64,000 bases of DNA from Aspergillus flavus (Eukaryota; Ascomycota; Eurotiomycetes; Eurotiales; Aspergillaceae): positions 682,001-746,000 of the forward strand of contig NC_092410.1 of the NCBI RefSeq assembly GCF_009017415.1. Direction: 5' to 3'. This document shows, piece after piece, positions 48,701-57,948 of the stretch. The notes under the pieces are model-generated. The model saw only the letters and a list, made by a program, of their open reading frames with translations, did no database searches and had not been told where the DNA came from. The stretch's first letter is position 1. The number at the start of each line of letters is the position of its first letter. The translations under genes and the position numbers were made by a program.

Positions 48701-51700
48701 GCCTTTCTGAAGTGTACCAGACCTGGATGTGATGAAGTATGGTTGTTCTTGCACCCAGGACCGACTCAATATGATTGCCTCAGCAAGGGCCTCTGTCGGC
48801 TCGTACAGAATAACGGATCCTGAGCGCGGTGAGGCAAAAGATAATGCGACTGCAAGAACCTGTCCAGCAATGAAATAAAGCAACGCTGGATCACACTGCG
48901 AACGTTGCGGAAGGAACCAAGCATCTGTCGACGGGATGTCCATTAGAGACCCCATCCTGGTGGTAATGGCTACTGCAGTCCTTCCATTATCTGCTTCAAC
49001 TCCCATGCAAAGAAAGAATGACGCTAGCCGACTACTGACCAATCGAGTTGTGAGGATGGTCCTGAGACGCACCGAACCTGTAGATGTGCCGGTTACGCGT
49101 TTGCCTTCACGGATAATAATACGGCCATCGAAGCACGCAAGCTCAACTGGCTGCCTGGAAGCGTCCAGCGGTTTCATTATTTGGCGGCGTGTGGCGTTGT
49201 ACCGGTCGTTGAGTGCTTTGTACGGGATAATACGAGGTATCTGCCATTCCTCGCCGTCGAACGACAGCTCCGGTTCGATCTTCCATGGCACATCATCCTG
49301 TAAATACTCTGGCGAGTTTACCAGGCAAAGCTGGAGGAACTTGGTCACAACCTGATCCGCACCGATCGAGATGCCGGATCTAATATCGAGGAACTGAATA
49401 TTGATATCGGGAAGCTCAAACTGCAGCGTTCTGCCAAGCCCATTTATCATATTCGAATGTGGATAGTCTGTAAGCCGGTCTCTTGTGATCCACAGCACGT
49501 TTGTCGCACTACCCAGGACTGCTTGAAGCTTGGAAAGTCGGGTATCAGTCAATGGCTCGGAAAGAAGAGGGTTGTCCAGCTCAGAGAGACAAATAACTGA
49601 TCGACTACCCTCAAGAGGAACCGTCAAATGGTCAACGCTGGGCGCATGTTGGATGTTCCAACGGAAAGGCCTTAACAGCTTCCGCACTCCGGTCACCAGC
49701 TTTGCGACAGGGAGTGTGCCTCCTCCGAGGATGAGAATTGGATCCCGGATAGGGACATCGCCAACTCTAGGCAATGGGTCGCGAAACAATTCAAGCTTGT
49801 CATCAATGGCCTGACTGACCAAGGCGGAGCATGAATGCTTACCATCGCTTGGCAAATCAGAAACGGTTGCCTCGATCCCGGAAAAGCCCGTCATTTGCAG
49901 CAGACCCTCCCATTGGACGGCAGGAATGCCCGGACCGTCCGTTCGGCCATCGTCCACGCCCAACCACCAGCCCGGAAAGCCACCCATAACATACATGAGT
50001 TGCAGCGTCTCACCCGTTACCTCAACTATGAGCAGGTAGCCTCCAGGACGAAGCAGGGACCTGACATGACCCATTGTTTCCTGTAAATGAGATGTCGCGT
50101 GCAGAACATTAGCGGCAACCACCAAGTCATAGCTGTGCCGTTCAAACCCTTGTTCAACAGTGTCCCTTTCGATGTCCAAGGTTTGAAATCGCATCTGTTG
50201 CCTATGAAGTGCGAACCTTTCCTGGGCTTGTGCAAAGAATCCGGGAGAGATATCGGTGTATGTGTATGAGTCAAATGTGTCTCCAATGGTGTCAAGGATG
50301 GCTTTCGTGGTGGCACCAGTACCTGCACCAATCTCCAGGATCTTCATATGAGGGTTCTTGTGTATCATGGCCTTGACAGTCTTGGCAACATACAGGTTAA
50401 GGGGCACAAATAGTCGACCATCTGTGTAGAATCGGTTGAGGAGGTTGTCCCGCATCATAACTTCCAAGAGTGGCCTACGGCCGCGTATCACGTCAGGAAG
50501 AGACTGGCCAATTGCATGCATCATTTCCAGGTCTATCGAAGACTCAAATGAACGACGAAGCGAGTTTACATCATTCCAAGAGTCCCCTAGCCATTCGCTG
50601 TGGATGCTTTTGTGTAAACCGCCCTTAATCTGCTCGATAACCTTCAGAAATGCGGTATGCAGGTGTCGAAACTGAGGCTCGGATTGCTCGATCTCACAGG
50701 GGGCTAACTCGGCGAAGGCACGCTGTAAGAAGAAGAGAGAGGTACGCTCCATTGCGTCGCAGAGCTCGAATTGATCTTTGTTCGCGCATTCGACTGCATG
50801 CGACGAGAATCCATGGGCAATGTCGGCACCCCAAACGATCTTGGAGAATAGCAGTCGATCATTCAGTGCCTTAGCCTCTGTGAACGATTGAAGACGAACA
50901 CCTTCAATAAGGATGCTTGGAGTAGCATCTGGAGACAACAGATACACATCACCCTTCATAGTGCTAGATGAAGATTCCGTTATGAACGTATCTATCTCGA
51001 TCGTCAGAGCCCCATCCGTGCCATAGAGGCTAATATTTGGGTTGAAGGACAACCGATCAATTGCGACAGGCAGGTAGGTGGCCCAGAGCTCATGGCTCAC
51101 GGGGGAGGCGAATGCCACAAATATGGAATGCAATGCAACATCCATCACGGCAGGATGAACAACGTATTCCTGACCCAGCTGATCCAGCGGCCAGGAGGCA
51201 CTTCCAGTGGCATAAGATTGGGATCTCTGGAATGAGCTCTGAGGTTTGAACAGGCCATGGTAGCTGAGTCCGAGACTAGACAGCTTGCGGTAGAACATCT
51301 CGCGATCGAGCGGTGATAGGTTTGCCCGTTTCTTTGGCCGCGATGGAAGCTCTGAAGCGGAGCCCTCACCCTTAAAAAGAATGAGGCGTCCGGTGCTCGT
51401 CTTGGTCAGGTCCTTCCACTCATCAGAGCAGGTATAGCAGTTGAAGTCCCATTTGCAGTCACCGGTTTGCTTTAGACTAAACACAATTTCCACCCCAGGA
51501 TGTTCTTCTTCGAGAACGACTGCTTGTAGGACATGGAAGTCCTCAATATCGACGAGACTGATTTGTTGGCCTTTCGTTGCAATTGTAACTGCTTCCAAAG
51601 CCATTGCAATGTACCCCATCGCTGGGAATAGGGCTTGGCCTTGAAACTCGTGTCCGCGGATCCATTCTAACTCCGACAACCGCAGAACATTTCGCCAACG

Positions 51701-54580
51701 CATCTCACTGTCTGAGTCATCTGGGGCCCGCCTACCCAGAAGTTCGTGCAACGGTGAATGCCGTAGGCGGAATTGTCTAGAAATGCGAGACTCCTTCCAG
51801 TAGGCTTTGTCATGCTGCCACGGATACGATGGGAGGTCTTTGAGGGTAGCTGGAGCTCGATCGGCCTCCTTGAAGAATGACTCGCGGTAGGAAGCAAAGT
51901 CAATGTGGTAGTCAGTAAGATGAGACCACACGTAGCCAATTGCCCCAGAGAATGCCTCGACCTCGTTTGTGGCACGACGCATTATACCGGCGTAGGGAAG
52001 TGAGGTGCCAAGAGCTGACTTCAATGTCTGGGTGGCGGGTCCTTTCAACGCGGGATGAGGGCCCAGCTCAAGCACCATGTCAAAGGGGCCTCCGGCCCAG
52101 AGTGAACATTCCACGGCTTGAGAAAACAGGACGGGCTTGACCATGTTGTCTACCCAATACTGGCTGTTCAAACTAGTAAAATCCCCTTTTTCAAGAATTT
52201 CAATATCACCCCGCACGCTTGATACCCATACGCAGCCCGCACGTGGCAAACTTGGTTTAATATTGCATGCTTCCAAGGACTTGAGGTAGGCATCTGCGCA
52301 AGAAAGCATATGATGCGAATGGTAGGCCGTGTCTACTTGCAGCTGCCGTGCGAAGACCTTCCGCTCATCTAGGAATCCCTTTGCCTGAAGAATGGCATCT
52401 TTGTCTCCCGACAAGGTGACACTGGAGGGAGAATTGCTGGCAGCCAAACACACCTTCCCATACAGGCCACACTCTGCAATGAATGACATTGCACCTTCCA
52501 TGGAGAGGCCTACGGCCATCATGGCACCAGGCTGTCCATCTGGCCCTGATGCCAGCTTGGCGTATAGGCCCCTGTAGTATGCAATCCGGATGGCATCTTT
52601 CGCGGACAGGATTCCCGCGGCATAGGCTGCAGCGATTTCGCCAGACGAATGGCCAACCACTGCATCAAAGGTAATGGCCGAGGCGGAGCATAGATCCACC
52701 AAGGCTATTTGCAAGGCCGTGCAGAGTGGCTGCGAGAACGCCGCCTGCCCGATACGGGACTCCTTGTCGTCGGCCAAAAGTTCCTGCATCAGCGACCAGG
52801 ACGGTGGGTCTGGCAACGTTGATAGGGATTCTTCGCAGTTTTCGATGGATACTCGGAAAAGGAGGCAGCTGTGGATCAACGCCTTGCCCATGGTTGCCCA
52901 TTGCGCACCCTGGCCGGTGAAGATGCCCAAGAGCCCAGGAGTGTCGGATGATGCAAGTGACCTTGTGCCAATGTCGGAGCCCTCGGAGGATATCAGGGCT
53001 TGACCCATGTACTTGAGAAGCGCTTCGCGGTTAGATCCTGAGAAGAAGGCTCTGACAGGAAACATAGATCGACGATCTGCAAGAGCCCTTGCCAGCCCTT
53101 CGAGATCCAAGGATGGGTTCGCGCTGAGGTAGTCAAAGTACTCTTTGATCATAGCCCTCAATGTTGTTTGGGTATTTCCAGAGAACAACATGGGACCGAC
53201 GAAGGAGTCTAGCCTTGCCTGCTGGCAGCCGCCGTTAAGGCACTCGCCCCCCTTGTAATACCCTTCGAGGATGACATGGGCGTTGGTCCCGCCAAATCCA
53301 AAGCTATTGACACTCGCACGGAATGTGGTCGACTCAGGCCACGGCATTGGCTGTTTCGGAATCTGAATCATGCCGTAGAATGGCTTGACTGAAGGACTCA
53401 AGTCATTGAAATGCATGTTCGGGGGGATGATGCGGTTCTGCAGAGCCAGACTGGCTTTGAGCACCCCTGCAAGGCCAGCACATCCTTCCAGATGACCAAT
53501 AATTGTCTTAATGGAGCCAGCATACAGAGGCCGCTCATTGTCTCTCTTGGAGGACGGGGGAAAAAAGGCGTCATGGACCGCCCGCGCCTCGACCGGATCC
53601 CCGGCAGCAGTTCCGGTTCCGTGGCATTCGACGAACTGTGGTCGATCCACAGACGGGTCGAGGCCGGCCCGTCGATACGTGTCGCGGATCAACTCAGTCT
53701 GGGCGACGGAGCTTGGCATGGTGATGCCTTTCGTTCGACCATCAGAATTGACACCAGTTCCTCTGATGATACATTCGATCTCATCTCCATCCCTCAAGGC
53801 CGCTGACAGGGGCTTGAGATACACGGCCGCGAACCCTTCGCCACGAGCATACCCGTTGGCATCCTTATCCCACATCCGTGATCGCGCCTCTGGGGAGAGC
53901 ATATGCAGGTTCGACTCGGCAATATACATGGTGGGATCGAGAAGCAGGTTTGCACCAGCTACAATGGAGGCCTCGGCCTCCCTATTTTGGAGCGAAAGAA
54001 CGGCCTGGTGCAAGGCAACGAGTGAGCTCGAGCAGGCTGTGTCAATAGTCATAGATGCCCCTTTCAAGTCAAAAAAGTACGAAATTCGGTTTGATATAAT
54101 ACTTCTTGCCGTTCCAGTCGCGTTATACCGAGCCATGGTCTCCGAGTCCCGCAGCTGGATGTCGTAGTAATCGGCGTTCATCACACCGACAAAAACTGAT
54201 GTTTTGGTCCCTTGGATATCGTCTAGGCTACAGCCGCCACGCTCCAGCGCTTCATAGACCGTTTCGAGAAGGATCCGATGTTGCGGATCCATGGCCTGCG
54301 CTTCAAGGCCATTGATATTGAAAAATGCCGCATCAAATACATTCGGATCCTCAGCCAAAAGGTACGATTTGTTTATGACATTAGTAGAACCATGGTGCTC
54401 TCCATCTTTGTGATAGAAGTTGGATAGCCGGAGACGGCTTGGTGGAAAGTCCATCAAAACATCCCTCGGAGAATGGAGAAGGTCCCAAAGCTTGGATGGA
54501 GAGTTGGCTCCCCCAGGGAATCGACATGCAGAACCGACAATGGCAATCGGCTCCACGCGGACATCAGAAAGGCTGCCCAT
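42740..54580 (-). CDS. hybrid PKS-NRPS synthase
   Basis: Intron-less gene for a 3946-residue megasynthase. Highly reducing PKS part: KS (DTACSSS, Cys about 183; HGTGT, His about 320), AT (GHSSGE, Ser about 645), DH (HEFQGQALFP, His about 977; Asp about 1147), C-methyltransferase (LEIGAGTGATT near 1416), a long stretch without an enoyl-reductase NADPH motif, KR (GLNSELG near 2098; Tyr about 2237) and ACP (GVDSL, Ser about 2415). A Ser-rich linker follows (about 2470-2540). NRPS part: C (HHIVLDG, 2674-2680), A (SSGSTGIPKG, Lys about 3152; pocket hand-read as DMAICGCAA), T (GGNSL, Ser about 3554) and a terminal SDR-type R domain (GSTGFLG at 3635). In the R domain the catalytic Tyr of YxxxK is Phe (F3778, K3782), which suggests Dieckmann-type release rather than reduction. 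All other catalytic residues checked are present. ATG at 54580 begins the conserved KS text. Probable product: a methylated polyketide-amino acid hybrid such as a tetramic acid. Confidence 0.96.
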   Translation of the reverse strand: MGSLSDVRVEPIAIVGSACRFPGGANSPSKLWDLLHSPRDVLMDFPPSRLRLSNFYHKDGEHHGSTNVINKSYLLAEDPNVFDAAFFNINGLEAQAMDPQHRILLETVYEALERGGCSLDDIQGTKTSVFVGVMNADYYDIQLRDSETMARYNATGTARSIISNRISYFFDLKGASMTIDTACSSSLVALHQAVLSLQNREAEASIVAGANLLLDPTMYIAESNLHMLSPEARSRMWDKDANGYARGEGFAAVYLKPLSAALRDGDEIECIIRGTGVNSDGRTKGITMPSSVAQTELIRDTYRRAGLDPSVDRPQFVECHGTGTAAGDPVEARAVHDAFFPPSSKRDNERPLYAGSIKTIIGHLEGCAGLAGVLKASLALQNRIIPPNMHFNDLSPSVKPFYGMIQIPKQPMPWPESTTFRASVNSFGFGGTNAHVILEGYYKGGECLNGGCQQARLDSFVGPMLFSGNTQTTLRAMIKEYFDYLSANPSLDLEGLARALADRRSMFPVRAFFSGSNREALLKYMGQALISSEGSDIGTRSLASSDTPGLLGIFTGQGAQWATMGKALIHSCLLFRVSIENCEESLSTLPDPPSWSLMQELLADDKESRIGQAAFSQPLCTALQIALVDLCSASAITFDAVVGHSSGEIAAAYAAGILSAKDAIRIAYYRGLYAKLASGPDGQPGAMMAVGLSMEGAMSFIAECGLYGKVCLAASNSPSSVTLSGDKDAILQAKGFLDERKVFARQLQVDTAYHSHHMLSCADAYLKSLEACNIKPSLPRAGCVWVSSVRGDIEILEKGDFTSLNSQYWVDNMVKPVLFSQAVECSLWAGGPFDMVLELGPHPALKGPATQTLKSALGTSLPYAGIMRRATNEVEAFSGAIGYVWSHLTDYHIDFASYRESFFKEADRAPATLKDLPSYPWQHDKAYWKESRISRQFRLRHSPLHELLGRRAPDDSDSEMRWRNVLRLSELEWIRGHEFQGQALFPAMGYIAMALEAVTIATKGQQISLVDIEDFHVLQAVVLEEEHPGVEIVFSLKQTGDCKWDFNCYTCSDEWKDLTKTSTGRLILFKGEGSASELPSRPKKRANLSPLDREMFYRKLSSLGLSYHGLFKPQSSFQRSQSYATGSASWPLDQLGQEYVVHPAVMDVALHSIFVAFASPVSHELWATYLPVAIDRLSFNPNISLYGTDGALTIEIDTFITESSSSTMKGDVYLLSPDATPSILIEGVRLQSFTEAKALNDRLLFSKIVWGADIAHGFSSHAVECANKDQFELCDAMERTSLFFLQRAFAELAPCEIEQSEPQFRHLHTAFLKVIEQIKGGLHKSIHSEWLGDSWNDVNSLRRSFESSIDLEMMHAIGQSLPDVIRGRRPLLEVMMRDNLLNRFYTDGRLFVPLNLYVAKTVKAMIHKNPHMKILEIGAGTGATTKAILDTIGDTFDSYTYTDISPGFFAQAQERFALHRQQMRFQTLDIERDTVEQGFERHSYDLVVAANVLHATSHLQETMGHVRSLLRPGGYLLIVEVTGETLQLMYVMGGFPGWWLGVDDGRTDGPGIPAVQWEGLLQMTGFSGIEATVSDLPSDGKHSCSALVSQAIDDKLELFRDPLPRVGDVPIRDPILILGGGTLPVAKLVTGVRKLLRPFRWNIQHAPSVDHLTVPLEGSRSVICLSELDNPLLSEPLTDTRLSKLQAVLGSATNVLWITRDRLTDYPHSNMINGLGRTLQFELPDINIQFLDIRSGISIGADQVVTKFLQLCLVNSPEYLQDDVPWKIEPELSFDGEEWQIPRIIPYKALNDRYNATRRQIMKPLDASRQPVELACFDGRIIIREGKRVTGTSTGSVRLRTILTTRLVSSRLASFFLCMGVEADNGRTAVAITTRMGSLMDIPSTDAWFLPQRSQCDPALLYFIAGQVLAVALSFASPRSGSVILYEPTEALAEAIILSRSWVQEQPYFITSRSGTLQKGWTYIHPRVSHNIARDVLPGDTAALIDCSDDCPHWAVPTTVGKLIPLASCVVEYLTRTPSTFSSIIEHAYSESLLAALPSTAQLSASILSVEDSAGQSSSLLSYPNIVNFDCNNAVLATVAPLDCTGLFSSAKTYWMIGLNSELGLSICRWMIVQGARHIAITSRSGKVDAPWLDEIQSMNGNIKVYPMDVADREAVHSVHQEILRTMPPIAGVCNGAMVLSDKLFMNMKAEDMNKVLKPKVDGSIYLDELFCTTQLDFFILFSSLASVVGNGGQCNYHAANMFMTSLVSQRRSRGLAASVIDIGLVVDVGYVARAGQSLIDHLVNLFYTPLSESDIHKLFAEAVMASPVDSGLCPDIIMGVEPVHDISASLKKPPWYNNPIFSHLRLGTEASSQDSDQSNSTSASIRDQVSSASSVEEGTDVLLRCFAAKLEAMLSLATNSVNVNMPLLDIGVDSLLAVEIRQWFLTKLYVDIPVLKVLSGDTVVEICAEAIQKFAQMSPSAFQGTSSAASKIKQATASPPEIGREEAQSTSRAGILPTDQDNDNSSDSESQRKSGASSSSGSGTRTPTSIDEYFETNVNMLSRSGPMSYAQSRLWFQQQLVKDPTALNIVVRFDVKGYLDVDRLAAAVTATVNRHDALHSAYFAHLDTQEPLQGVIEAPGDIFQHVKVHDDNAASAIFLEMQNRHWDLERGDVFKVTLLTFPTNVQSLIIAYHHIVLDGFSWHVYLRDLSMSYQQQALPPVGPQALDFALIEAQETKNEEYNAQLEFWREELSPVPETFPLLPFSSSKVRQGMQSFQSTTATRELHFDILARAKAASQRLRVTPFHFHLAIAQVLLYKLTNIGDLCIGVTDVNRTNRKFAETVGFFLNLVPLRLRVKPTDSFTEVLHRTSKKALSAMEHSGVPIDVVLRELNIRRSSGHSPLFQVVFNYRVGDMLQVPFGGGRLELHSSIEARSPYDVVFNVTQCPSGASYLQVTSRDALYAPEVSGVICDMYIRLLEDFAGDTSMQIQDGLLNDKSEPGIGLGPRLEFGWPRTMSELFSQRAATDANSIAVKDCRGAVSYAELQQRVADITQDILGCNPPPNARVAVCIHPSRDTIAAMLATLAAGCVYVPIDITLPEARRRAILDSCRPSVILCDSTSADSIDQFAPQECRKVDLGYSPTRATTTAMPEPVADDPAFLLYSSGSTGIPKGILLPQKGYMNYLASKGHHLCLGREVVLQQSSVGFDMSIAQIGNALAHGGTVVVVPQSVRGDPVATAQLMLQEKVTFMIGTPSEYLMLLQHGGDYLRQYRDWRHACLGGESVTEPLKREFRRLSPNCPNVTDCYGPTEISAATSFNTLDLHRGAANEYSTVGRPIPNSTIYILGANGDIVPPGLVGEICIGGVGVALGYWNLPDLEKQKFIHDPFASSADRRRGWTRLYKTGDRGRLGPDGGLIFMGRLDGDTQIKLRGLRIDLEEVANSLLQVAAGLLSETVVSVRGDPEFLVAHAVPARGQKVTNSDLESFKRSLPLPQYMCPAAIVLLDRLPTTPNGKVDRKALQDKPLPTEPDSSFPTEALSLAEGELRLVWQDVLQQTAQTGRIDSRTDFFMAGGNSLLLVKLQGAIKNAYGLSIALKDLYRCSTLGRMATLIDAEKKNQPIFEKIDWEDETRVPGSLARGQRSREPKKTDLHIALTGSTGFLGMEILKALLEQPTVSKVHCLAVDAQHGQSLPKSHKIVIYPGSLNVSALGLSTREVDFLKSTVDALIHAGANGHCLNNYFSLRMPNLGSTRFLTELALSRGVPLHYVSSNRVTLLSGDVALPPGSMSAFPPPETGSDGFTASKWASERYLENVAEATGLDVCIHRPCALTGDQAPSEDALNAILRFSVLMKVVPQFPNVRGFFDFEKVGVVATNIVKKALQSVQVTRVHATSVASFAHHSSGVKVPIDKIQDRMQDLYGGVFGRLALADWVQRARTLGIEPLVASYLEAMESRGEEMAFPFLGMPSD

Positions 54581-55672
54581 CTTTGTTGCCAGTGCTTTAT
54601 GTCGAGAAGATGAGAGCGGTGGGATGATGTCACTCCGATTGGACTTCTTCCGGTACAGCTTGATGAAGAGGGATCGTCAAGAGAAAGGCCTGCTCCCTAG
54701 GTTCACCAGTTCGAAAAAGGTTGCAGGAAAGTGTCACCACAAATACATAGAGGCCTGATGGAACGACGCGCTTTCCGTTGGACTCTTACCGTCTCACTGC
54801 TTGTCACTATCCTTCGTGGCTAGGACCAATAGCTTAATAAGACAGCCCATGTTCGCGAACGAACATGGACGAGTCCGCCAAGCCGATGACCATCCTTTGG
54901 AAGCGAAATGAGTATCGGAGATATGATGTCGAGACGGATATGACTACCAGACCGGCCATGGTGGGCCCTGTGAAGGAACAGCGGACCGGGCGCCTTGTGG
55001 CTTACATGAGCCCGCGCTTACTACGCACAGTTGCGGCCGAGACGGAAAATGCACCCCAGGATGACGGGAGACGGAGCTCGGGCAGTCCTCCCCGTCGCTT
55101 GTCTGGGACTGGCGGTAGGGGGGCGGGTGTGTTGGGGAAAACGAGCGAAGGTTGGCGATTTTGAAGTATTTAGAGTGCCGTAACCTGATCTAAACTAGGA
55201 CGGTTGGGTTCGGGTATGTTTACTTCACCGAGCTATTAGTAGATATAGGTTAAGGCTAGTACCCGGAGGTCGACCAGTAATTAATTTATCAAGATTCCAC
55301 AAAGCCAACTACATTTCTTTCAGGTTGCTTAGGCTTACAGTAAAAGACCCCTATAATGTAGCCATGTCCTAGCTCTTCGCCAGTATAGAATACAGTTTAT
55401 GTGGCGTGTCCATCTGTGGGATGTAGAAAGGAAGCGAAGTGTAGCGTCTTCACTCCAAATCCGCCCATGGGAGATGTCGACGTCGCTTTATTGGAGTGGG
55501 TCGTTGGTCCTGTGGCACGCACTTGGCTATCTTGGGTTTGAGGGTAGGTTGAAGTATGTGCGCCTACCAAAGCCAAGGCATCTCCTTATAATATCATTGG
55601 AGATCGCGCAGAACCAAGGATTGTGGTACTCCATTAGAGTATCCGGATCACTAGAACCCGTTCCCTTTCATC
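54581..55672. promoter_or_regulatory. PKS-NRPS upstream region
   Basis: 1.1 kb between the synthase start and the 3' end of the second regulator gene, which is on the same strand. It should hold the synthase promoter and the regulator's terminator. An open frame at 54865-55164 on the plus strand has no family-like text and is not called. Confidence 0.5.
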
Positions 55673-57948
55673 TCAAACAATTCTGCTGTCCAAGGCCGAA
55701 AACAAATGGTCCCAGCTGCCCGGGCTGCAGTTCTGATCCAGATTGATGAAGTTCTGCCATAAATCATCAATGTTCGCATTTTCCAACGGATCGTATGTGC
55801 TTGGCAAAATCTGACTGGGGTTCACCAGGTCCCTGTCCGACAGATTCGGATCAGGCACGCCACTGGCACCGGTGTTGGCCGACAGTGGTCGCACATCCGG
55901 AACCGTGGTGGCCGGTAGGACTTGGATTTGATATTTCTGCAATATATCCATGAGGGACTTCAAAAACCGGCTCGCCATGGGCGACGTCGCCTCGGCCTCC
56001 TGCAGGACTCGACACGCGTCGACGATCTCCTGGCGGCGGTCTTCGCTGCTTCCCCCCTCCTTATTGAGGCACAGATCCATGACCAGCACCGCGGTGGCCA
56101 GGAAGTAGTTGTGGAGGAAGGTGGCCAGCCGCACATGGGCTGAGGCGAGCGAGGCCATGTCATGATCCATGAGGGCCTTGAGCTCAATCACGCAGCGCGC
56201 AGACTGCAGGCACACCTTCCGTGAGTATTGATAGCGTGGGTTCATGGACACGCGCGTGAGAAACGGCTGATTTAACTTCGACCGGCGCCCCTGCAGGGTC
56301 GACCAGAGGATGTACCGCTGCACGATGATCTGGGGGTACTGGTGCTCGACGTCTCGGCTTTGATGGCGGCTGGCCTCGTCGAGGCGGAAGAAGACGGGTA
56401 GACTGCGGATGAAGGCTTCGAATCGCTGGTCCAGCGAGATGAACCGATCGTAGTTCACCTCGCCCCAGTCCGAAAACGGCGGGGGTAGCGCATCGATGGC
56501 GCTGCGGCAGATGTCGGCCAACTGGATGCGTAGGAGTGTGTAAGTCATCGCCGTCGGTTGCGATAGGGGTCGACTGTACTGCGGATTGTAACGATCGAGG
56601 TCCCGATCATCGAGATTCCGCGGGTAGTTGACGCGCATGTGGGCTGGGTGCATCAGGTATGTCCCTTCTTGGGGCCCGCCTGACAGCGCCAGGATCCTGG
56701 GAGAAAGAGGGAGGCGCGTTACCAGAGTGATCCGGTGGCCCTGGCCGGAGAAGGGGTCTGTCACAAGGTAAACTCACCAGTCAGTCGAGACCATATGCCA
56801 CCACACCCTGCGTTTGATCTCCCGCCCTATGTCGCTATCCAGTGGTGCGTGGGGGCCGGGCAGTCGGTCCGGGCGCGCGTCCAAGCGATGGAGAGACAAA
56901 TCGCGGGCCATGGTTAGGGCGCTGGCGCTGAGCGCGCGGAAGCGCATGGTGAAGCCCTCGAAGTTGAAAATGACAAAGGAAAGAATGATTGTCGCCTGAA
57001 TATCTTCGATTGAGCCGGGGGTGCTGCGGCTGGAGTGCTCCAGCACATCCAACGCCATCTTACTCCACAGGAAGGCACACTTGACGGCTGTTTGCTCGTT
57101 GGTAAAAACCGCGTCCCCGCCGGTAAGAGGGGTGAGCGTGTAGGCCGTGCTGGCAAAAATACTAAGAATCAACGCGACATGGCAGGGCTCTATCCGTAAC
57201 CCCAGGGATAGTTGCTTGTACAGATCCTCCATCTGCTGGCGCACCGATGGGAGATGAAGGATGTGGTGTAGATAGGTTACATCTTCAGCGTAGCGCTTTA
57301 GCAGCCAGGTTGCCTCATTCTTCGGTGGCAACCACACCCTGGCGACACAGCTGCCCACGGACGAGGGATTACCGGACGCCTCAACCAGTGAAAACTCAGT
57401 TTCTAACGCCTGCTGGACCGCGAGTACGCGGACGGATACGCCATTAGACATGGATGACAACTACAAGTGGGCAGGACGCGCGGCTCCGTCAGTACATGGC
57501 ACATCGAGTACTAGCTAGGGCAACATCAGAGACTCACCACGGAAGTGTCACGGGTCCCGACCCCTTCCAGCCATTTCGAGTCCCCCTCGCCCTCGGAAAT
57601 GTATGAGGGCTCCGTAGAGGGACGCGGAGCAGCGGCACCGTGGGTGCGAAGAATGATGTCTTCCAGCCGCTGTAGACGCGACAGGATCTCGGTATTGCTG
57701 CCGGTGCCAGTGCCCGCACTGGGATTGGCGGGCCAGCCCGGCTGCAAGTACGTTGTCTGCGCTTGCACAGGGCTGGTGGTGATTGGAGACGCGATGGACG
57801 AGGTGGTCGGCTCCATCCGATATGCGCGCTCACAGGTGACCCCGCGGCTGACGCAGTTAGAGCAGGGCTGGTCGCGACTACATTTCAACTTCATGGACCG
57901 GCAGAGCTGACACGAGACCGGAAGCTGCCTCCGACGTCGTCGCTGCAT
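55673..57948 (-). CDS. Zn2Cys6 transcription factor with fungal_trans domain (cluster regulator candidate)
   Basis: Regulator of 705 residues from exons 57948-57538, 57460-56778 and 56696-55673 (introns 77 and 81 bp, phases agree). The N-terminus is strongly basic (MQRRRRRQ) and runs into the zinc cluster CQLCRSMKLKCSRDQPC, with CSNC and C following (residues about 13-40). RLQRLEDIILR near residue 105 is a probable dimerisation coiled coil. The middle has the fungal_trans text: RALSASALTMARDLSLHRLD, then IGREIKRRVWWHMVSTDW, and YPRNLDDRDL in exon 3. It starts 0.6 kb from the divergent MFS transporter and ends 1.1 kb from the synthase start, the best-placed candidate for pathway-specific activator of the PKS-NRPS, transporter and P450 genes. 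Confidence 0.92.

Noticed and set aside
54865..55164. 99-codon ATG frame in the PKS-NRPS promoter
   Set aside because: Low-complexity, basic, no family-like text; it overlaps the expected promoter.
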